Shown in pieces: positions 1 to 14,001 of a stretch of 64,000 nucleotides of DNA. Made by a program: the position numbers and the translations under genes. The notes under the pieces are model-generated. The model had not been told where the DNA came from and did not search any database. It worked only from the letters and a program-made list of their open reading frames with translations. The number at the start of each line of letters is the position of its first letter. The stretch's first letter is position 1. Source of the stretch: Platerodrilus igneus (lineage: Eukaryota > Arthropoda > Insecta > Coleoptera > Lycidae). The stretch is taken from NCBI GenBank assembly GCA_036346225.1, contig JARFIW010001469.1:5550001-5614000 (forward strand). Reading direction: 5' to 3'.

Positions 1-224
1 AATCGAAAATTTGATTATGAAATTTGAATTGCCGTTTACGACCCTTCTACCCCGCCGGAGGTTGGTAATTTTTCCTAAGGTTTGGTATTGCAACTAACCG
101 TTCTTGGTCACAATTGAAACCAAACACTAAAACTTTCAAATCGAAAATTTGATTATGAAATTTGAATTGCCGTTTACGACCCTTCTACCGCCGGAGGGTT
201 GGTAATTTTTCTAAGGTCTTGTGA

Positions 225-351
225 TACTTGATAACAAAAATTAAAAAAATTTAATTATCTTCCCTCCCCGGTGATTTTCAGTGTAACTTGATAACAAAAA
301 TTAAAAAATTTAATTATCTTCCCTCCCCGGTGATTTTCAGTGTAACTTGAT
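225..351. repeat. Two copies of a 61-64 bp variant unit inside the satellite
   Basis: The monomer is interrupted by two tandem copies of a different unit containing TTTAATTATCTTCCCTCCCC and GGTGATTTTCAGTGTAACTT, after which the ordinary monomer resumes. The same unit returns at 7629-7715, so it belongs to the array rather than being a private insertion. Confidence 0.85.
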
Positions 352-1544
352 AACAATGAAAACTTTCAAATCGAAAATTTGATTATGAAATTTGAATTGC
401 CGTTTACGACCCTTCTACCCGCCGAGGGTTGGTAATTTTTCCTAAGTCTTGGTATTGCAACTAACCGTTCTTGGTCACAATTGAAACCAAACACTGAAAA
501 CTTTCAAATCGAAAATTTGATTATGAAATTTGAATTGCCGTTTACGACCTTCTACCCGCCGGAGTTGGTAATTTTTCTAAGGTTGGTATTGCAACTAACC
601 GTTCTTGGTCACAATTGAACAAAAAACTTTCAAATCGAAAATTTGATTATGAAATTTGAATTGCCGTTTACGCCTTCTACCCGCCGGAGGGTTGGTAATT
701 TTTCTAAGTCTTGGTATTGCAACTAACCGTTCTTGGTCACAATTGAAACCAAACACTGAAAACTTTCAAATCAAATTTGATTATGAAATTTGAATTGCCG
801 TTTACGACCCTTCTACCCGCCGGAGGTTGGTAATTTTTCTAAGGTCTTGGTATTGCAACTAACCGTTCTTGGTCACAATTGAAACCAAACACTGAAAACT
901 TTCAAAATCGAAAATTTGATTATGAAATTTGATGCCGTTTACGACCCTTCTACCCGCCGGAGGGTTGGTAATTTTTCCTAAGGTCTTGGTATTGCAACTA
1001 ACCGTTCTTGGTCACAATTGAAACCAAACACTGAAAACTTTCAAAAATCGAAAATTTGATTATGAAATTTGAATTGCCGTTTACGACCCTTCTACCCCGC
1101 CGGAGGGTTGGTAATTTTTCCTAAGGTCTTGGTATTGCAACTAACCGTTCTTGGTCACAATTGAAACCAAACACTGAAAACTTTCAAAAATCGAAAATTT
1201 GATTATGAAATTTGAATTGCCGTTTACGACCCTTCTACCCCCGCCGGAGGGTTGGTAATTTTTTCCTAAGGTCTTGGTATTGCAACTAACCGTTCTTGGT
1301 CACAATTGAAACCAAACACTGAAAACTTTCAAAAATCGAAAATTTGATTATGAAATTTGAATTGCCGTTTACGACCCCTTCTACCCCCGCCGGAGGGTTG
1401 GTAATTTTTTCCTAAGGTCTTGGTATTGCAACTAACCGTTCTTGGTCACAATTGAAACCAAACACTGAAAACTTTCAAAAATCGAAAATTTGATTATGAA
1501 ATTTGAATTGCCGTTTACGACCCTTCTACCCCGCCGGGGTTGGT

Positions 1545-1682
<138 letters not shown>

Positions 1683-2753
1683 CACAATTGAAACCAAACA
1701 CTGAAAACTTTCAAAAATCGAAAATTTGATTATGAAATTTGAATTGCCGTTTACGACCCTTCTACCCCGCCGGAGGGTTGGTAATTTTTCCTAAGGTCTT
1801 GGTATTGCAACTAACCGTTCTTGGTCACAATTGAAACCAAACACTGAAAACTTTCAAAAATCAAAATTTGATTATGAAATTTGAATTGCCCCCCCCCCCA
1901 AAAAAAGGTCTTGGTATTGCAACTAACCGTTCTTGGTCACAATTGAAACCAAACACTGAAAACTTTCAAAATCGAAAATTTGATTATGAAATTTGAATTG
2001 CCGTTTACGACCCTTCTACCCCGCCGGAGGTTGGTAATTTTTCCTAAGGTCTTGGTATTGCAACTAACCGTTCTTGGTCACAATTGAAACCAAACACTGA
2101 AAACTTTCAAAATCAAAATTTGATTATGAAATTTGAATTGCCGTTTACGACCCCTTCTACCCCGCCGGAGGGTTGGTAATTTTTCCTAAGGTTTGGTATT
2201 GCAACTAACCGTTCTTGGTCACAATTGAAACCAAACACTGAAAACTTTCAAAAATCGAAAATTTGATTATGAAATTTGAATTGCCGTTTACGACCCTTCT
2301 ACCCCGCCGGAGGGTTGGTAATTTTTCCTAAGGTCTTGGTATTGCAACTAACCGTTCTTGGTCACAATTGAAACCAAACACTGAAAACTTTCAAAATCAA
2401 AATTTGATTATGAAATTTGAATTGCCGTTTACGACCCTTCTACCCCGCCGGAGGGTTGGTAATTTTTCCTAAGGTCTTGGTATTGCAACTAACCGTTCTT
2501 GGTCACAATTGAAACCAAACACTGAAAACTTTCAAAAATCAAAATTTGATTATGAAATTTGAATTGCCGTTTACGACCCTTCTACCCCCGCCGGAGGTTG
2601 GTAATTTTTCCTAAGGTCTTGGTATTGCAACTAACCGTTCTTGGTCACAATTGAAACCAAACACTGAAAACTTTCAAAAATCGAAAATTTGATTATGAAA
2701 TTTGAATTGCCGTTTACGACCCTTCTACCCCGCCGGAGGGTTGGTAATTTTTC

Positions 2754-2971
<218 letters not shown>

Positions 2972-3221
2972 TTCAAAAATCGAAAATTTGATTATGAAAT
3001 TTGAATTGCCGTTTACGACCCCTTCTACCCCGCCGGAGGGTTGGTAATTTTTCCTAAGGTCTTGGTATTGCAACTAACCGTTCTTGGTCACAATTGAAAC
3101 CAAACACTGAAAACTTTCAAAATCGAAAATTTGATTATGAAATTTGAATTGCCGTTTACGACCCTTCTACCCCGCCGGAGGGTTGGTAATTTTTCCTAAG
3201 GTCTTGGTATTGCAACTAACC

Positions 3222-3222
<1 letters not shown>

Positions 3223-3298
<76 letters not shown>
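3223..3298. repeat. Adjacent T35 and A41 runs replacing part of a monomer
   Basis: A T run (3223-3257) is followed directly by an A run (3258-3298). Together they replace the section of the monomer between AACCG and TTTGATTATG. This is a third homopolymer lesion within 1.8 kb; a short C10A7 lesion sits near 1890-1907. Confidence 0.9.
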
Positions 3299-3306
<8 letters not shown>

Positions 3307-6300
3307 TGAAATTTGAATTGCCGTTTACGACCCTTCTACCCCGCCGGAGGGTTGGTAATTTTTCCTAAGGTCTTGGTATTGCAACTAACCGTTCTTGGTC
3401 ACAATTGAAACCAAACACTGAAAACTTTCAAAATCGAAAATTTGATTATGAAATTTGAATTGCCGTTTACGACCCTTCTACCCCGCCGGAGGGTTGGTAA
3501 TTTTTCCTAAGTCTTGGTATTGCAACTAACCGTTCTTGGTCACAATTGAAACCAAACACTGAAAACTTTCAAAATCGAAAATTTGATTATGAAATTTGAA
3601 TTGCCGTTTACGACCCTTCTACCCCGCCGGAGGGTTGGTAATTTTTCTAAGGTCTTGGTATTGCAACTAACCGTTCTTGGTCACAATTGAAACCAAACAC
3701 TGAAAACTTTCAAAATCGAAAATTTGATTATGAAATTTGAATTGCCGTTTACGACCCTTCTACCCCCGCCGGAGGGTTGGTAATTTTTTCCTAAGGTCTT
3801 GGTATTGCAACTAACCGTTCTTGGTCACAATTGAAACCAAACACTGAAAACTTTCAAAAATCGAAAATTTGATTATGAAATTTGAATTGCCGTTTACGAC
3901 CCCTTCTACCCCCGCCGGAGGGTTGGTAATTTTTTCCTAAGGTCTTGGTATTGCAACTAACCGTTCTTGGTCACAATTGAAACCAAACACTGAAAACTTT
4001 CAAAATCGAAAATTTGATTATGAAATTTGAATTGCCGTTTACGACCCTTCTACCCCGCCGGAGGGTTGGTAATTTTTTTCTAAAGTCTTGGTATTGCAAC
4101 TAACCGTTCTTGGTCACAACTGAAACCAAACACTGAAAACTTTCAAAAATCGAAAATTTGATTATGAAATTTGAATTGCCGTTTACTGACCCTTCTACCC
4201 CGCCGGAGGGTTGGTAATTTTTCCTAAGGTCTTGGTATTGCAACTAACCGTTCTTGGTCACAATTGAAACCAAACACTGAAAACTTTCAAAATCGAAAAT
4301 TTGATTATGAAATTTGAATTGCCGTTTACGACCCCTTCTACCCCGCCGGAGGGTTGGTAATTTTTCCTAAGGTCTTGGTATTGCAACTAACCGTTCTTGG
4401 TCACAATTGAAACCAAACACTGAAAACTTTCAAAATCGAAAATTTGATTATGAAATTTGAATTGCCGTTTACGACCCCTTCTACCCCGCCGGAGGGTTGG
4501 TAATTTTTCCTAAGGTCTTGGTATTGCAACTAACCGTTCTTGGTCACAATTGAAACCAAACACTGAAAACTTTCAAAAATCGAAAATTTGATTATGAAAT
4601 TTGAATTGCCGTTTACGACCCTTCTACCCCGCCGGAGGGTTGGTAATTTTTCCTAAGGTCTTGGTATTGCAACTAACCGTTCTTGGTCACAATTGAAACC
4701 AAACACTGAAAACTTTCAAAATCGAAAATTTGATTATGAAATTTGAATTGCCGTTTACGACCCCTTCTACCCCGTCGGAGGGTTGGTAATTTTTTCCTAA
4801 GTCTTGGTATTGCAACCGTTCTTGGTCACAATTGAAACCAAACACTGAAAACTTTCAAAATCAAAATTTGATTATGAAATTTGAATTGCCGTTTACGCCC
4901 CTTCTACCCCGCCGGAGGGTTGGTAATTTTCCTAAGGTCTTGGTATTGCAACTAACCGTTCTTGGTCACAATGAAACCAAACACTGAAAACTTTCAAAAT
5001 CGAAAATTTGATTATGAAATTTGATTGCCGTTTACGACCCTTCTACCCCGCCGGAGGGTTGGTAATTTTTCTAAGTCTTGGTATTGCAACTAACCGTTCT
5101 TGTCACAATTGAAACCAAACACTGAAAACTTTCAAAATCAAAATTTGATTATGAAATTTGAATTGCCGTTTACGCCCTTCTACCCGCCGGAGGGTTGGTA
5201 ATTTTTCTAAGGTCTTGGTATTGCAACTAACCGTTCTTGGTCACAATTGAAACCAAACACTGAAAACTTTCAAAATCGAAAATTTGATTATGAAATTTGA
5301 ATTGCCGTTTACGCCCTTCTACCCCGCGGAGGGTTGGTAATTTTCTAAGGTCTTGGTATTGCAACTAACCGTTCTTGGTCACAATTGAAACCAAACACTG
5401 AAAACTTTCAAAATCGAAAATTTGATTATGAAATTTGAATTGCCGTTTACGACCCTTCTACCCGCCGGAGGGTTGGTAATTTTTCCTAAGTCTTGGTATT
5501 GCAACTAACCGTTCTTGGTCACAAACCAAACACTGAAAACTTTCAAAATCGAAAATTTGATTATGAAATTTGAATTGCCGTTTACGACCCTTCTACCCCC
5601 GCCGGAGGGTTGGTAATTTTTCCTAAGGTCTTGGTATTGCAACTAACCGTTCTTGGTCACAATTGAAACCAAACACTGAAAACTTTCAAAAATCGAAAAT
5701 TTGATTATGAAATTTGAATTGCCGTTTACGACCCTTCTACCCCCGCCGGAGGGTTGGTAATTTTTCCTAAGGTCTTGGTATTGCAACTAACCGTTCTTGG
5801 TCACAATTGAAACCAAACACTGAAAACTTTCAAAATCGAAAATTTGATTATGAAATTTGAATTGCCGTTTACGACCCTTCTACCCCGCCGGAGGGTTGGT
5901 AATTTTTCCTAAGGTCTTGGTATTGCAACTAACCGTTCTTGGTCACAATTGAAACCAAACACTGAAAACTTTCAAAATCGAAAATTTGATTATGAAATTT
6001 GAATTGCCGTTTACGCCCCTTCTACCCCGCCGGAGGGTTGGTAATTTTTCCTAAGGTCTTGGTATTGCAACTAACCGTTCTTGGTCACAATTGAAACCAA
6101 ACACTGAAAACTTTCAAAAATCGAAAATTTGATTATGAAATTTGAATTGCCGTTTACGACCCCTTCTACCCCCGCCGGAGGGTTGGTAATTTTTTCCTAA
6201 GGTCTTGGTATTGCAACTAACCGTTCTTGGTCACAATTGAAACCAAACACTGAAAACTTTCAAAATCGAAAATTTGATTATGAAATTTGAATTGCCGTTT

Positions 6301-7628
6301 ACGACCCTTCTACCCCCGCCTGAGGGTTGGTAATTTTTTCCTAAGGTCTTGGTATTGCAACTAACCGTTCTTGGTCACAATTGAAACCAAACACTGAAAA
6401 CTTTCAAAATCGAAAATTTGATTATGAAATTTGAATTGCCGTTTACGACCCTTCTACCCCCGCCGGAGGGTTGGTAATTTTTCTAAGGTCTTGGTATTGC
6501 AACTAACCGTTCTTGGTCACAATTGAAACCAAACACTGAAAACTTTCAAAATCGAAAATTTGTTATGAAATTTGAATTGCCGTTTACGCCCCTTCTACCC
6601 CGCCGGAGGGTTGGTAATTTTTCCTAAGGTCTTGGTATTGCAACTAACCGTTCTTGGTCACAATTGAAACCAAACACTGAAAACTTTCAAAATCGAAAAT
6701 TTGATTATGAAATTTGAATTGCCGTTTACGACCCTTCTACCCCCGCCGGAGGGTTGGTAATTTTTCTAAGGTCTTGGTATTGCAACTAACCGTTCTTGGT
6801 CACAATTGAAACCAAACACTGAAAACTTTCAAAATCAAAATTTGATTATGAAATTTGAATTGCCGTTTACGACCCTTCTACCCCGCCGGAGGGTTGGTAA
6901 TTTTTCCTAAGGTCTTGGTATTGCAACTAACCGTTCTTGGTCACAATTGAAACCAAACACTGAAAACTTTCAAAATCGAAAATTTGATTATGAAATTTGA
7001 ATTGCCGTTTACGACCCTTCTACCCTGCCGGAGGGTTGGTAATTTTTCCTAAGGTCTTGGTATTGCAACAACCGTTCTTGGTCACAATTGAAACCAAACA
7101 CTGAAAACTTTCAAAATCGAAAATTTGATTATGAAATTTGAATTGCCGTTTACGCCCTTCTCCCCGCCGGAGGGTTGGTAATTTTTCCTAAGGTCTTGGT
7201 ATTGCAACTAACCGTTCTTGGTCACAATTGAAACCAAACACTGAAAACTTTCAAAATCGAAAATTTGTTATGAAATTTGAATTGCCGTTTACGACCCTTC
7301 TACCCCGCGGAGGGTTGGTAATTTTTCCTAAGGTCTTGGTATTGCAACTAACCGTTCTTGGTCACAATTGAAACCAAACACTGAAAACTTTCAAAAATCG
7401 AAAATTTATTATGAAATTTGAATTGCCGTTTACGCCCTTCTACCCCGCCGGAGGGTTGGTAATTTTCCTAATCTGTATTGCAATAACCGTTTTGTCCATT
7501 GAACCAAAACTGAAAACTTTCAAAATCGAAAATTTGATTATGAAATTTGAATTGCCGTTTGACCTCTACCCCGAGGTGTATTTTCTAGTCTGTATCACAA
7601 CGTTCTTGTACATTGAACCAAACTAAAA

Positions 7629-7715
7629 CTTAAAAAATTTAATTATCTTCCTCCCCGGGTGATTTTCAGTGTCACTTGATAACAAAAATAAAAAATTTAA
7701 TTATCTTCCTCCCTA
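7629..7715. repeat. Second block of the 61-64 bp variant unit
   Basis: About one and a half copies of the variant unit seen at 225-351 lie here, flanked by an indel-rich monomer (about 7465-7628) and then by regular monomers. Two occurrences about 7.4 kb apart could mark a higher-order repeat. Confidence 0.8.
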
Positions 7716-8689
7716 AGGTCTTGGTATTGCAACTAACCGTTCTTGGTCACAATTGAAACCAAACACTGAAAACTTTCAAAAATCGAAAATTTGATTATGA
7801 AATTTGAATTGCCGTTTACGACCCTTCTACCCCGCCGGAGGGTTGGTAATTTTTCCTAAGGTCTTGGTATTGCAACTAACCGTTCTTGGTCACAATTGAA
7901 ACCAAACACTGAAAACTTTCAAAAATCGAAAATTTGATTATGAAATTTGAATTGCCGTTTACGACCCCTTCTACCCTGCCGGAGGGTTGGTAATTTTTTC
8001 CTAAGGTCTTGGTATTGCAACTAACCGTTCTTGGTCACAATTGAAACCAAACACTGAAAACTTTCAAAAATCGAAAATTTGATTATGAAATTTGAATTGC
8101 CGTTTACGACCCTTCTACCCCGCCGGAGGGTTGGTAATTTTTCCTAAGGTCTTGGTATTGCAACTAACCGTTCTTAGTCACAATTGAAACCAAACACTGA
8201 AAACTTTCAAAAATCGAAAATTTGATTATGAAATTTGAATTGCCGTTTACGACCCTTCTACCCCCGCCGGAGGGTTGGTAATTTTTTCCTAAGGTCTTGG
8301 TATTGCAACTAACCGTTCTTGGTCACAATTGAAACCAAACACTGAAAACTTTCAAAAATCGAAAATTTGATTATGAAATTTGAATTGCCGTTTACGACCC
8401 CTTCTACCCCCGCCGGAGGGTTGGTAATTTTTTCCTAAGGTCTTGGTATTGCAACTAACCGTTCTTGGTCACAATTGAAACCAAACACTGAAAACTTTCA
8501 AAATCGAAAATTTGATTATGAAATTTGAATTGCCGTTTACGACCCCTTCTACCCCGCCGGAGGGTTGGTAATTTTTTCCTAAGGTCTTGGTATTGCAACT
8601 AACCGTTCTTGGTCACAATTGAAACCAAACACTGAAAACTTTCAAAAATCGAAAATTTGATTATGAAATTTGAATTGCCGTTTACGACC

Positions 8690-9725
8690 CTTCTACCCCG
8701 CGGAGGGTTGGTAATTTTTCCTAAGTCTTGGTATTGCAACAACCGTTCTTGGTCACAATGAAACCAAACACTGAAAACTTTCAAATCGAAAATTTGTTAT
8801 GAAATTTGAATTGCCTTCCCCTCTCCCGCGGAGGGTTGGTAATTTTTCCTAAGGTCTTGGTATTGAACAACCTTTTGGTAATTGAAACCAAACACTGAAA
8901 ATTTAAAATGAAAATTTTTATGAAATTTAATTGCCGTTTCGCCTTCTCCCCGAGGGTTGGTATTTTTCTAAGGTTTGGTATTGCAACAACCGTTTTGGTC
9001 AAATTAAACCAAACCTGAAAACTTCAAATGAAAATTTGTATGAAATTAATTGCCGTTTACGACCTTACCCCGAGGGTTGGTAATTTTTCCTAAGTCTTGG
9101 ATTGCAACTAACCGTTTTGTACAATTAACCAAACGAAAACTTTCAAAAAAAATTTATTTGAAATTTGAATCGTTTCCTTCTACCCGCCGGAGGGTTGGTA
9201 TTTTCAAGTTGTATTGCAATACCGTTTGTCCATTAACCAAAACTAAAACTTCAAAATCAAAATTTGATTATGAAATTTGAATCCGTTTACGCCCTTCTAC
9301 CCGCGGAGGGTTGGTAATTTTTCCAAGGTCTTGGTATGACAACCGTTCTTGGTCACAATGAAACCAAACACTGAAAATTTAAAGAAAATTTTATGAAATT
9401 TGAATTGCCGTTTAACCCTTCTCCCCCGCGGAGGGTTGGTAATTTTTCTAAGGTCTTGGTATTGAACTAACCTTTTGGTACAATTGAAACCAACACTGAA
9501 AATTTAAAATGAAAATTTATTATGAAATTGAATGCCTTTCGACCCTTTACCCGCGAGGTTGGTAATTTTCAAGGTTTGTATTGCAACAACCGTTTTGTAC
9601 AATAAACCAAACCTGAAAACTTTCAAATAAAATTTGATATGAAATTAATTGCCGTTTACGACCTTTACCCCCGAGGTTGGTAATTTTTCTAAGGTCTTGT
9701 ATTGCAACTAACCGTTTTGGTCACA
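8690..9725. repeat. Indel-rich stretch of the satellite
   Basis: About seven monomers here lose many single bases, especially in homopolymers and at doubled letters, while their order is unchanged. Copies on both sides are nearly perfect. Clustered deletions of this type fit low-quality consensus better than gradual evolution. Confidence 0.7.
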
Positions 9726-11787
9726 ATTGAAACCAAACACTGAAAACTTTCAAAATCGAAAATTTGATTATGAAATTTGAATTGCCGTTTACGACCCTTC
9801 TACCCCGCCGGAGGGTTGGTAATTTTTCCTAAGTCTTGGTATTGCAACTAACCGTTCTTGGTCACAATTGAAACCAAACACTGAAAACTTTCAAAATCAA
9901 AATTGGATTATGAAATTTGAATTGCCGTTTACGCCCTTCTACCCCCGCCGGAGGGTTGGTAATTTTTCCTAAGGTCTTGGTATTGCAACTAACCGTTCTT
10001 GGTCACAATTGAAACCAAACACTGAAAACTTTCAAAATCGAAAATTTGATTATGAAATTTGAATTGCCGTTTACGACCCCTTCTACCCCCGCCGGAGGGT
10101 TGGTAATTTTTCCTAAGTCTTGGTATTGCAACTAACCGTTCTTGGTCACAATTGAAACCAAACACTGAAAACTTTCAAAATCAAAATTTGTTATGAAATT
10201 TGAATTGCCGTTTACGACCCTTCTCCCCGCGGAGGGTTGGTAATTTTTCCTAAGTCTTGGTATTGAACTAACCTTTTGGTCACAATTGAAACCAAACACT
10301 GAAAACTTTCAAAATCGAAAATTTGATTATGAAATTTGAATTGCCGTTTACGACCCTTCTACCCCCGCCGGAGGGTTGGTAATTTTTTCCTAAGGTCTTG
10401 GTATTGCAACTAACCGTTTTTGGTCACAATTGAAACCAAACACTGAAAACTTTCAAAAATCGAAAATTTGATTATGAAATTTGAATTGCCTTTACGACCC
10501 TTCTACCCCGCCGGAGGGTTGGTAATTTTTCTAAGGATCTTGGTATTGCAACTAACCGTTCTTGGTCACAATTGAAACCAAACACTGAAAACTTTCAAAA
10601 TCAAAATTTGATTATGAAATTTGAATTGCCGTTTACGACCCTTCTACCCCGCCGGAGGGTTGGTAATTTTTCCTAAGGTCTTGGTATTGCAACTAACCGT
10701 TCTTGGTCACAATTGAAACCAAACACTGAAAACTTTCAAAAATCGAAAATTTGATTATGAAATTTGAATTGCCGTTTACGACCCTTCTACCCCGCCGGAG
10801 GGTTGGTAATTTTTCTAAGGTCTTGGTATTGCAACTAACCGTTCTTGGTCACAATTGAAACCAAACACTGAAAACTTTCAAAATCGAAAATTTGATTATG
10901 AAATTTGAATTGCCGTTTACGACCCCTTCTACCCCCGCCGGAGGGTTGGTAATTTTTTCTAAGGTCTTGGTATTGCAACTAACCGTTCTTGGTCACAATT
11001 GAAACCAAACACTGAAAACTTTCAAAAATCGAAAATTTGATTATGAAATTTGAATTGCCGTTTACGACCCTTCTACCCCGCCGGAGGGTTGGTAATTTTT
11101 CTAAGGTCTTGGTATTGCAACTAACCGTTCTTGGTCACAATTGAAACCAAACACTGAAAACTTTCAAAATCGAAAATTTGATTATGAAATTTGAATTGCC
11201 GTTTACGACCCTTCTACCCCCGCCGGAGGGTTGGTAATTTTTCCTAAGGTCTTGGTATTGCAACTAACCGTTCTTGGTCACAATTGAAACCAAACACTGA
11301 AAACTTTCAAAATCGAAAATTTGATTATGAAATTTGAATTGCCGTTTACGACCCTTCTACCCCGCCGGAGGGTTGGTAATTTTTCCTAAGGTCTTGGTAT
11401 TGCAACTAACCGTTCTTGGTCACAATTGAAACCAAACACTGAAAACTTTCAAAAATCGAAAATTTGATTATGAAATTTGAATTGCCGTTTACGACCCTTC
11501 TACCCCGCCGGAGGGTTGGTAATTTTTCCTAAGGTCTTGGTATTGCAACTAACCGTTCTTGGTCACAATTGAAACCAAACACTGAAAACTTTCAAAATCG
11601 AAAATTTGATTATGAAATTTGAATTGCCGTTTACGACCCTTCTACCCCGTCGGAGGGTTGGTAATTTTTCCTAAGGTCTTGGTATTGCAACTAACCGTTC
11701 TTGGTCACAACTGAAACCAAACACTGAAAACTTTCAAAAATCGAAAATTTGTTATGAAATTTGAATTGCCGTTTACGACCCCTTCTG

Positions 11788-11965
11788 CCCCTGGTGAAGA
11801 GTTGATAATTGTATTTTAGTCTTATGTCTTATGGTATTGTAACTAACCATTTTTGGTAATCGGTGAAAACTAACACTAGAAGTTTTTTGAAAATTGAAAA
11901 TTTTATACTGTAAATTAATTTGCCGTTTTCGCCCCCTTCTTGCCCCACTAGAAGGTCGGCAAATT
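11788..11965. repeat. Decayed terminal satellite monomer
   Basis: One last copy can still be followed through TGGTATTGTAACTAACC, a GGTGAAAACTAACACT block, TTTGCCGTTTTCGCCCCC and GCCCCACTAGAAGGTCGGCA, but with many substitutions. Loss of identity in the outermost unit is the usual pattern at a satellite edge. Confidence 0.85.
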
Positions 11966-12104
11966 CGTTTTCATGCTTTTTTTATATATGTTTTGCAGGT
12001 TAATTCTATTTTGCAAGCATACAGTATTATAGTTTTATTTGTTGCAATATTTAACTGGACCGCTGTAACTTGAGCAAAGATGAAGATGAAGATGAAGACA
12101 ACTT

Positions 12105-12380
12105 CAGCCACGTGTTTTGACGAACATACATTTGTATACAATTTTAGTGATACTGCTACATCACAAAAGTCTTCTACATTTACCTATGCAGTCGCATACT
12201 AACGAACGTGAATATTTATGCAATTTGTATATTTATACGGAATCTCAGAAAATCACTTTAGCATACCCAGTTGCATATTAACCAATGTAAATGCATATGC
12301 AATTTATGTAACTATGCCGCATCACTGAAAGGTTATTTACAAAGATACAAGATGCCGCACACTAATAAACATCCATTTAC
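12105..12380 (+). pseudogene. Decayed C2H2 finger repeats upstream of ZF1
   Basis: Three to four 84-bp finger units can be traced by the repeated TGCAATTTATGTAA-like, GCATCAC-like and linker (ACTAACGAACGTCCATT-like) words. They are out of frame and carry stops, so they are not in frame with the finger ORF that follows. This suggests that the original protein extended further upstream and that its N-terminus has been lost. Confidence 0.75.
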
Positions 12381-13424
12381 TTGCAATTTGTGTATTATAC
12401 CGCATCACGAAAAAGCACTTTAAAAAGTCGTATACAATTGCATACTAATGAACGCCCATTCGCTTGCAAATTGTGTTATTATGCCGCATCACATAAAAAT
12501 AGTTTAAAATTACATATGAAGTCTAACACTAACAAACGTCCATTCGCCTGCAAATTGTGTAATTATGCCGCATCACAGAAAGGTAATTTCAAAGTACATA
12601 TGAGGTCGCACACTTACGAACGTCCATTTCAATGCAATTTGTGTAATCATGCCGCATCAAGGAAAGATAAATTATTAAGCCATCTGAAATTGCACACTAA
12701 CGAACGCCCATTCGCATGCAATTTATGTAATTACAGCGCATCAAGGAAAGATAATGTAAAAGCACATATGAAGTCGCACACTAACGAACGTCCCTTCGCA
12801 TGCAATTTATGTAATTATGCTTCATCACGGAAAAATGGTTTAAAAATACATATAAAATCGCACACTAACGAAAGACCATTCGCGTGCAATTTATGCAATT
12901 ATGCCGCATCACATAAATGTAATTTAAAAATACATATGAAGTCGCATATTAACAAACTATATTTCGCATGCAATTTATGTAATTTTACTGCATCACATAA
13001 ATGTAGTTTAAAACTACATATGAAGTCGCACACGAACGAACGTCCATTCGTATGCAATTTGTGTAATTATGCCTCGCCAAGGAAAGATAGTTTACAAATA
13101 CATATGAAGTCGCACACTAACGAACGACCATTCGCATGCAGTTTGTGTAATTATTCCGCATCACAAAAAAGTAATTTACAAAAACATATGAAATCGCACA
13201 CTAACGAACGCCCATTCGCATGCAATTTATGCGATTATACCGCATCAAGGAAAGGTAATTTACAAAGGCACACGATGTCACACACTAACGAACGTCCATT
13301 CGCATGCAATATTTGTGATTATTCTACAAGACGTAAAAGTCTTTTACAGAAACATGTGCAGTCCCATATTGATGCGAAGCCATCGCTAATCGGTGCGGAG
13401 TTGCTGTTTCCACATCTACGCTAA
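12381..13424 (+). CDS. C2H2 zinc-finger array protein (ZF1), 11 fingers, N-terminus lost
   Basis: This 347-residue ORF consists almost entirely of C2H2 fingers of the form C-x2-C-x12-H-x3-H, joined by the linker TNERPFA. Eleven full fingers follow one degenerate one; the first full finger has Asn in place of its last His. The knuckle is Y-A-A/T-S-R/Q/H-K, with Tyr where many C2H2 proteins have Phe. No KRAB, ZAD, BTB or other effector domain is visible, and the reading frame is already broken upstream, so the start is uncertain and the locus may be a pseudogene. The last 16 residues or so, after HID, are not finger sequence. They come from a 618-bp insert (13375-13992) that displaced the original C-terminus. 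Tandem fingers of this kind normally bind DNA in the nucleus; the target is unknown. Paralogous to the ZF2 locus at 46.2-49.9 kb. Confidence 0.8.
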   Translation: MQFVYYTASRKSTLKSRIQLHTNERPFACKLCYYAASHKNSLKLHMKSNTNKRPFACKLCNYAASQKGNFKVHMRSHTYERPFQCNLCNHAASRKDKLLSHLKLHTNERPFACNLCNYSASRKDNVKAHMKSHTNERPFACNLCNYASSRKNGLKIHIKSHTNERPFACNLCNYAASHKCNLKIHMKSHINKLYFACNLCNFTASHKCSLKLHMKSHTNERPFVCNLCNYASPRKDSLQIHMKSHTNERPFACSLCNYSASQKSNLQKHMKSHTNERPFACNLCDYTASRKGNLQRHTMSHTNERPFACNICDYSTRRKSLLQKHVQSHIDAKPSLIGAELLFPHLR

Positions 13425-13992
13425 CATGGGGTTAGCGATTCATAGGGATTGTATTGAACTATACTTGTAAAGCTGGGGTGCGTAGCTCATCATTTTATCC
13501 ACAAACACACAATCACCATGCAATGAAGCACATCGATCTCAAAACACTTATAAATCTATTGAACAAGCATTTGGAAATAAAATTAAAGCCTTAAATCTAA
13601 AGAACATAGTTTACTACTTACATTTTGGTACTACACTGGATCTACTCGACTAGACCGATAATGCCACAATAGTAATTCTCATCTAATTAATTAAGCCTAA
13701 CTGGGTAACTGACTAGCTCTGACTGCTACTTCCACTTCCTTGAGCAAGTGTGCTCCTTGTTTTATATAGATTCCCTTATCATAACTAGGAATTACTTACT
13801 AATACCTAATAAGAAGTATGACGATTGGCATTCTAATCATTCCAGGCTTGTGGTTAGGTATTTATCATGAAGGGGATTTCTTGTAATTTACTGTGATCTA
13901 ATAATAAGTAACTCTTGGGATGATTAATGACAATGACTACGGAATTTCAATTATTGTTAAGGACCTTTTGAGTTCCAATTTTTAACGTAACA
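13375..13992. mobile_element. 618-bp insertion with 9-bp target duplication in the ZF1 3' end
   Basis: The nonamer ATATTGATG occurs at 13366-13374 and again at 13993-14001. Sequence after the second copy resumes the zinc-finger C-terminus and 3' flank, and it matches the uninterrupted flank of ZF2 (49837-49950). The material between is absent from ZF2. Its ends are CGAAGCC... and ...CGTAACA on this strand; I see no long terminal inverted repeat and no coding region. A 9-bp duplication fits Mutator-like or other DNA elements better than most LTR elements, but the family is unassigned. Confidence 0.75.
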
Positions 13993-14001
13993 ATATTGAT
14001 G

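Noticed and set aside
8599..9280. Short ORFs in the satellite
   Set aside because: They repeat the same monomer-encoded words in shifted frames and have no conserved start or motif.
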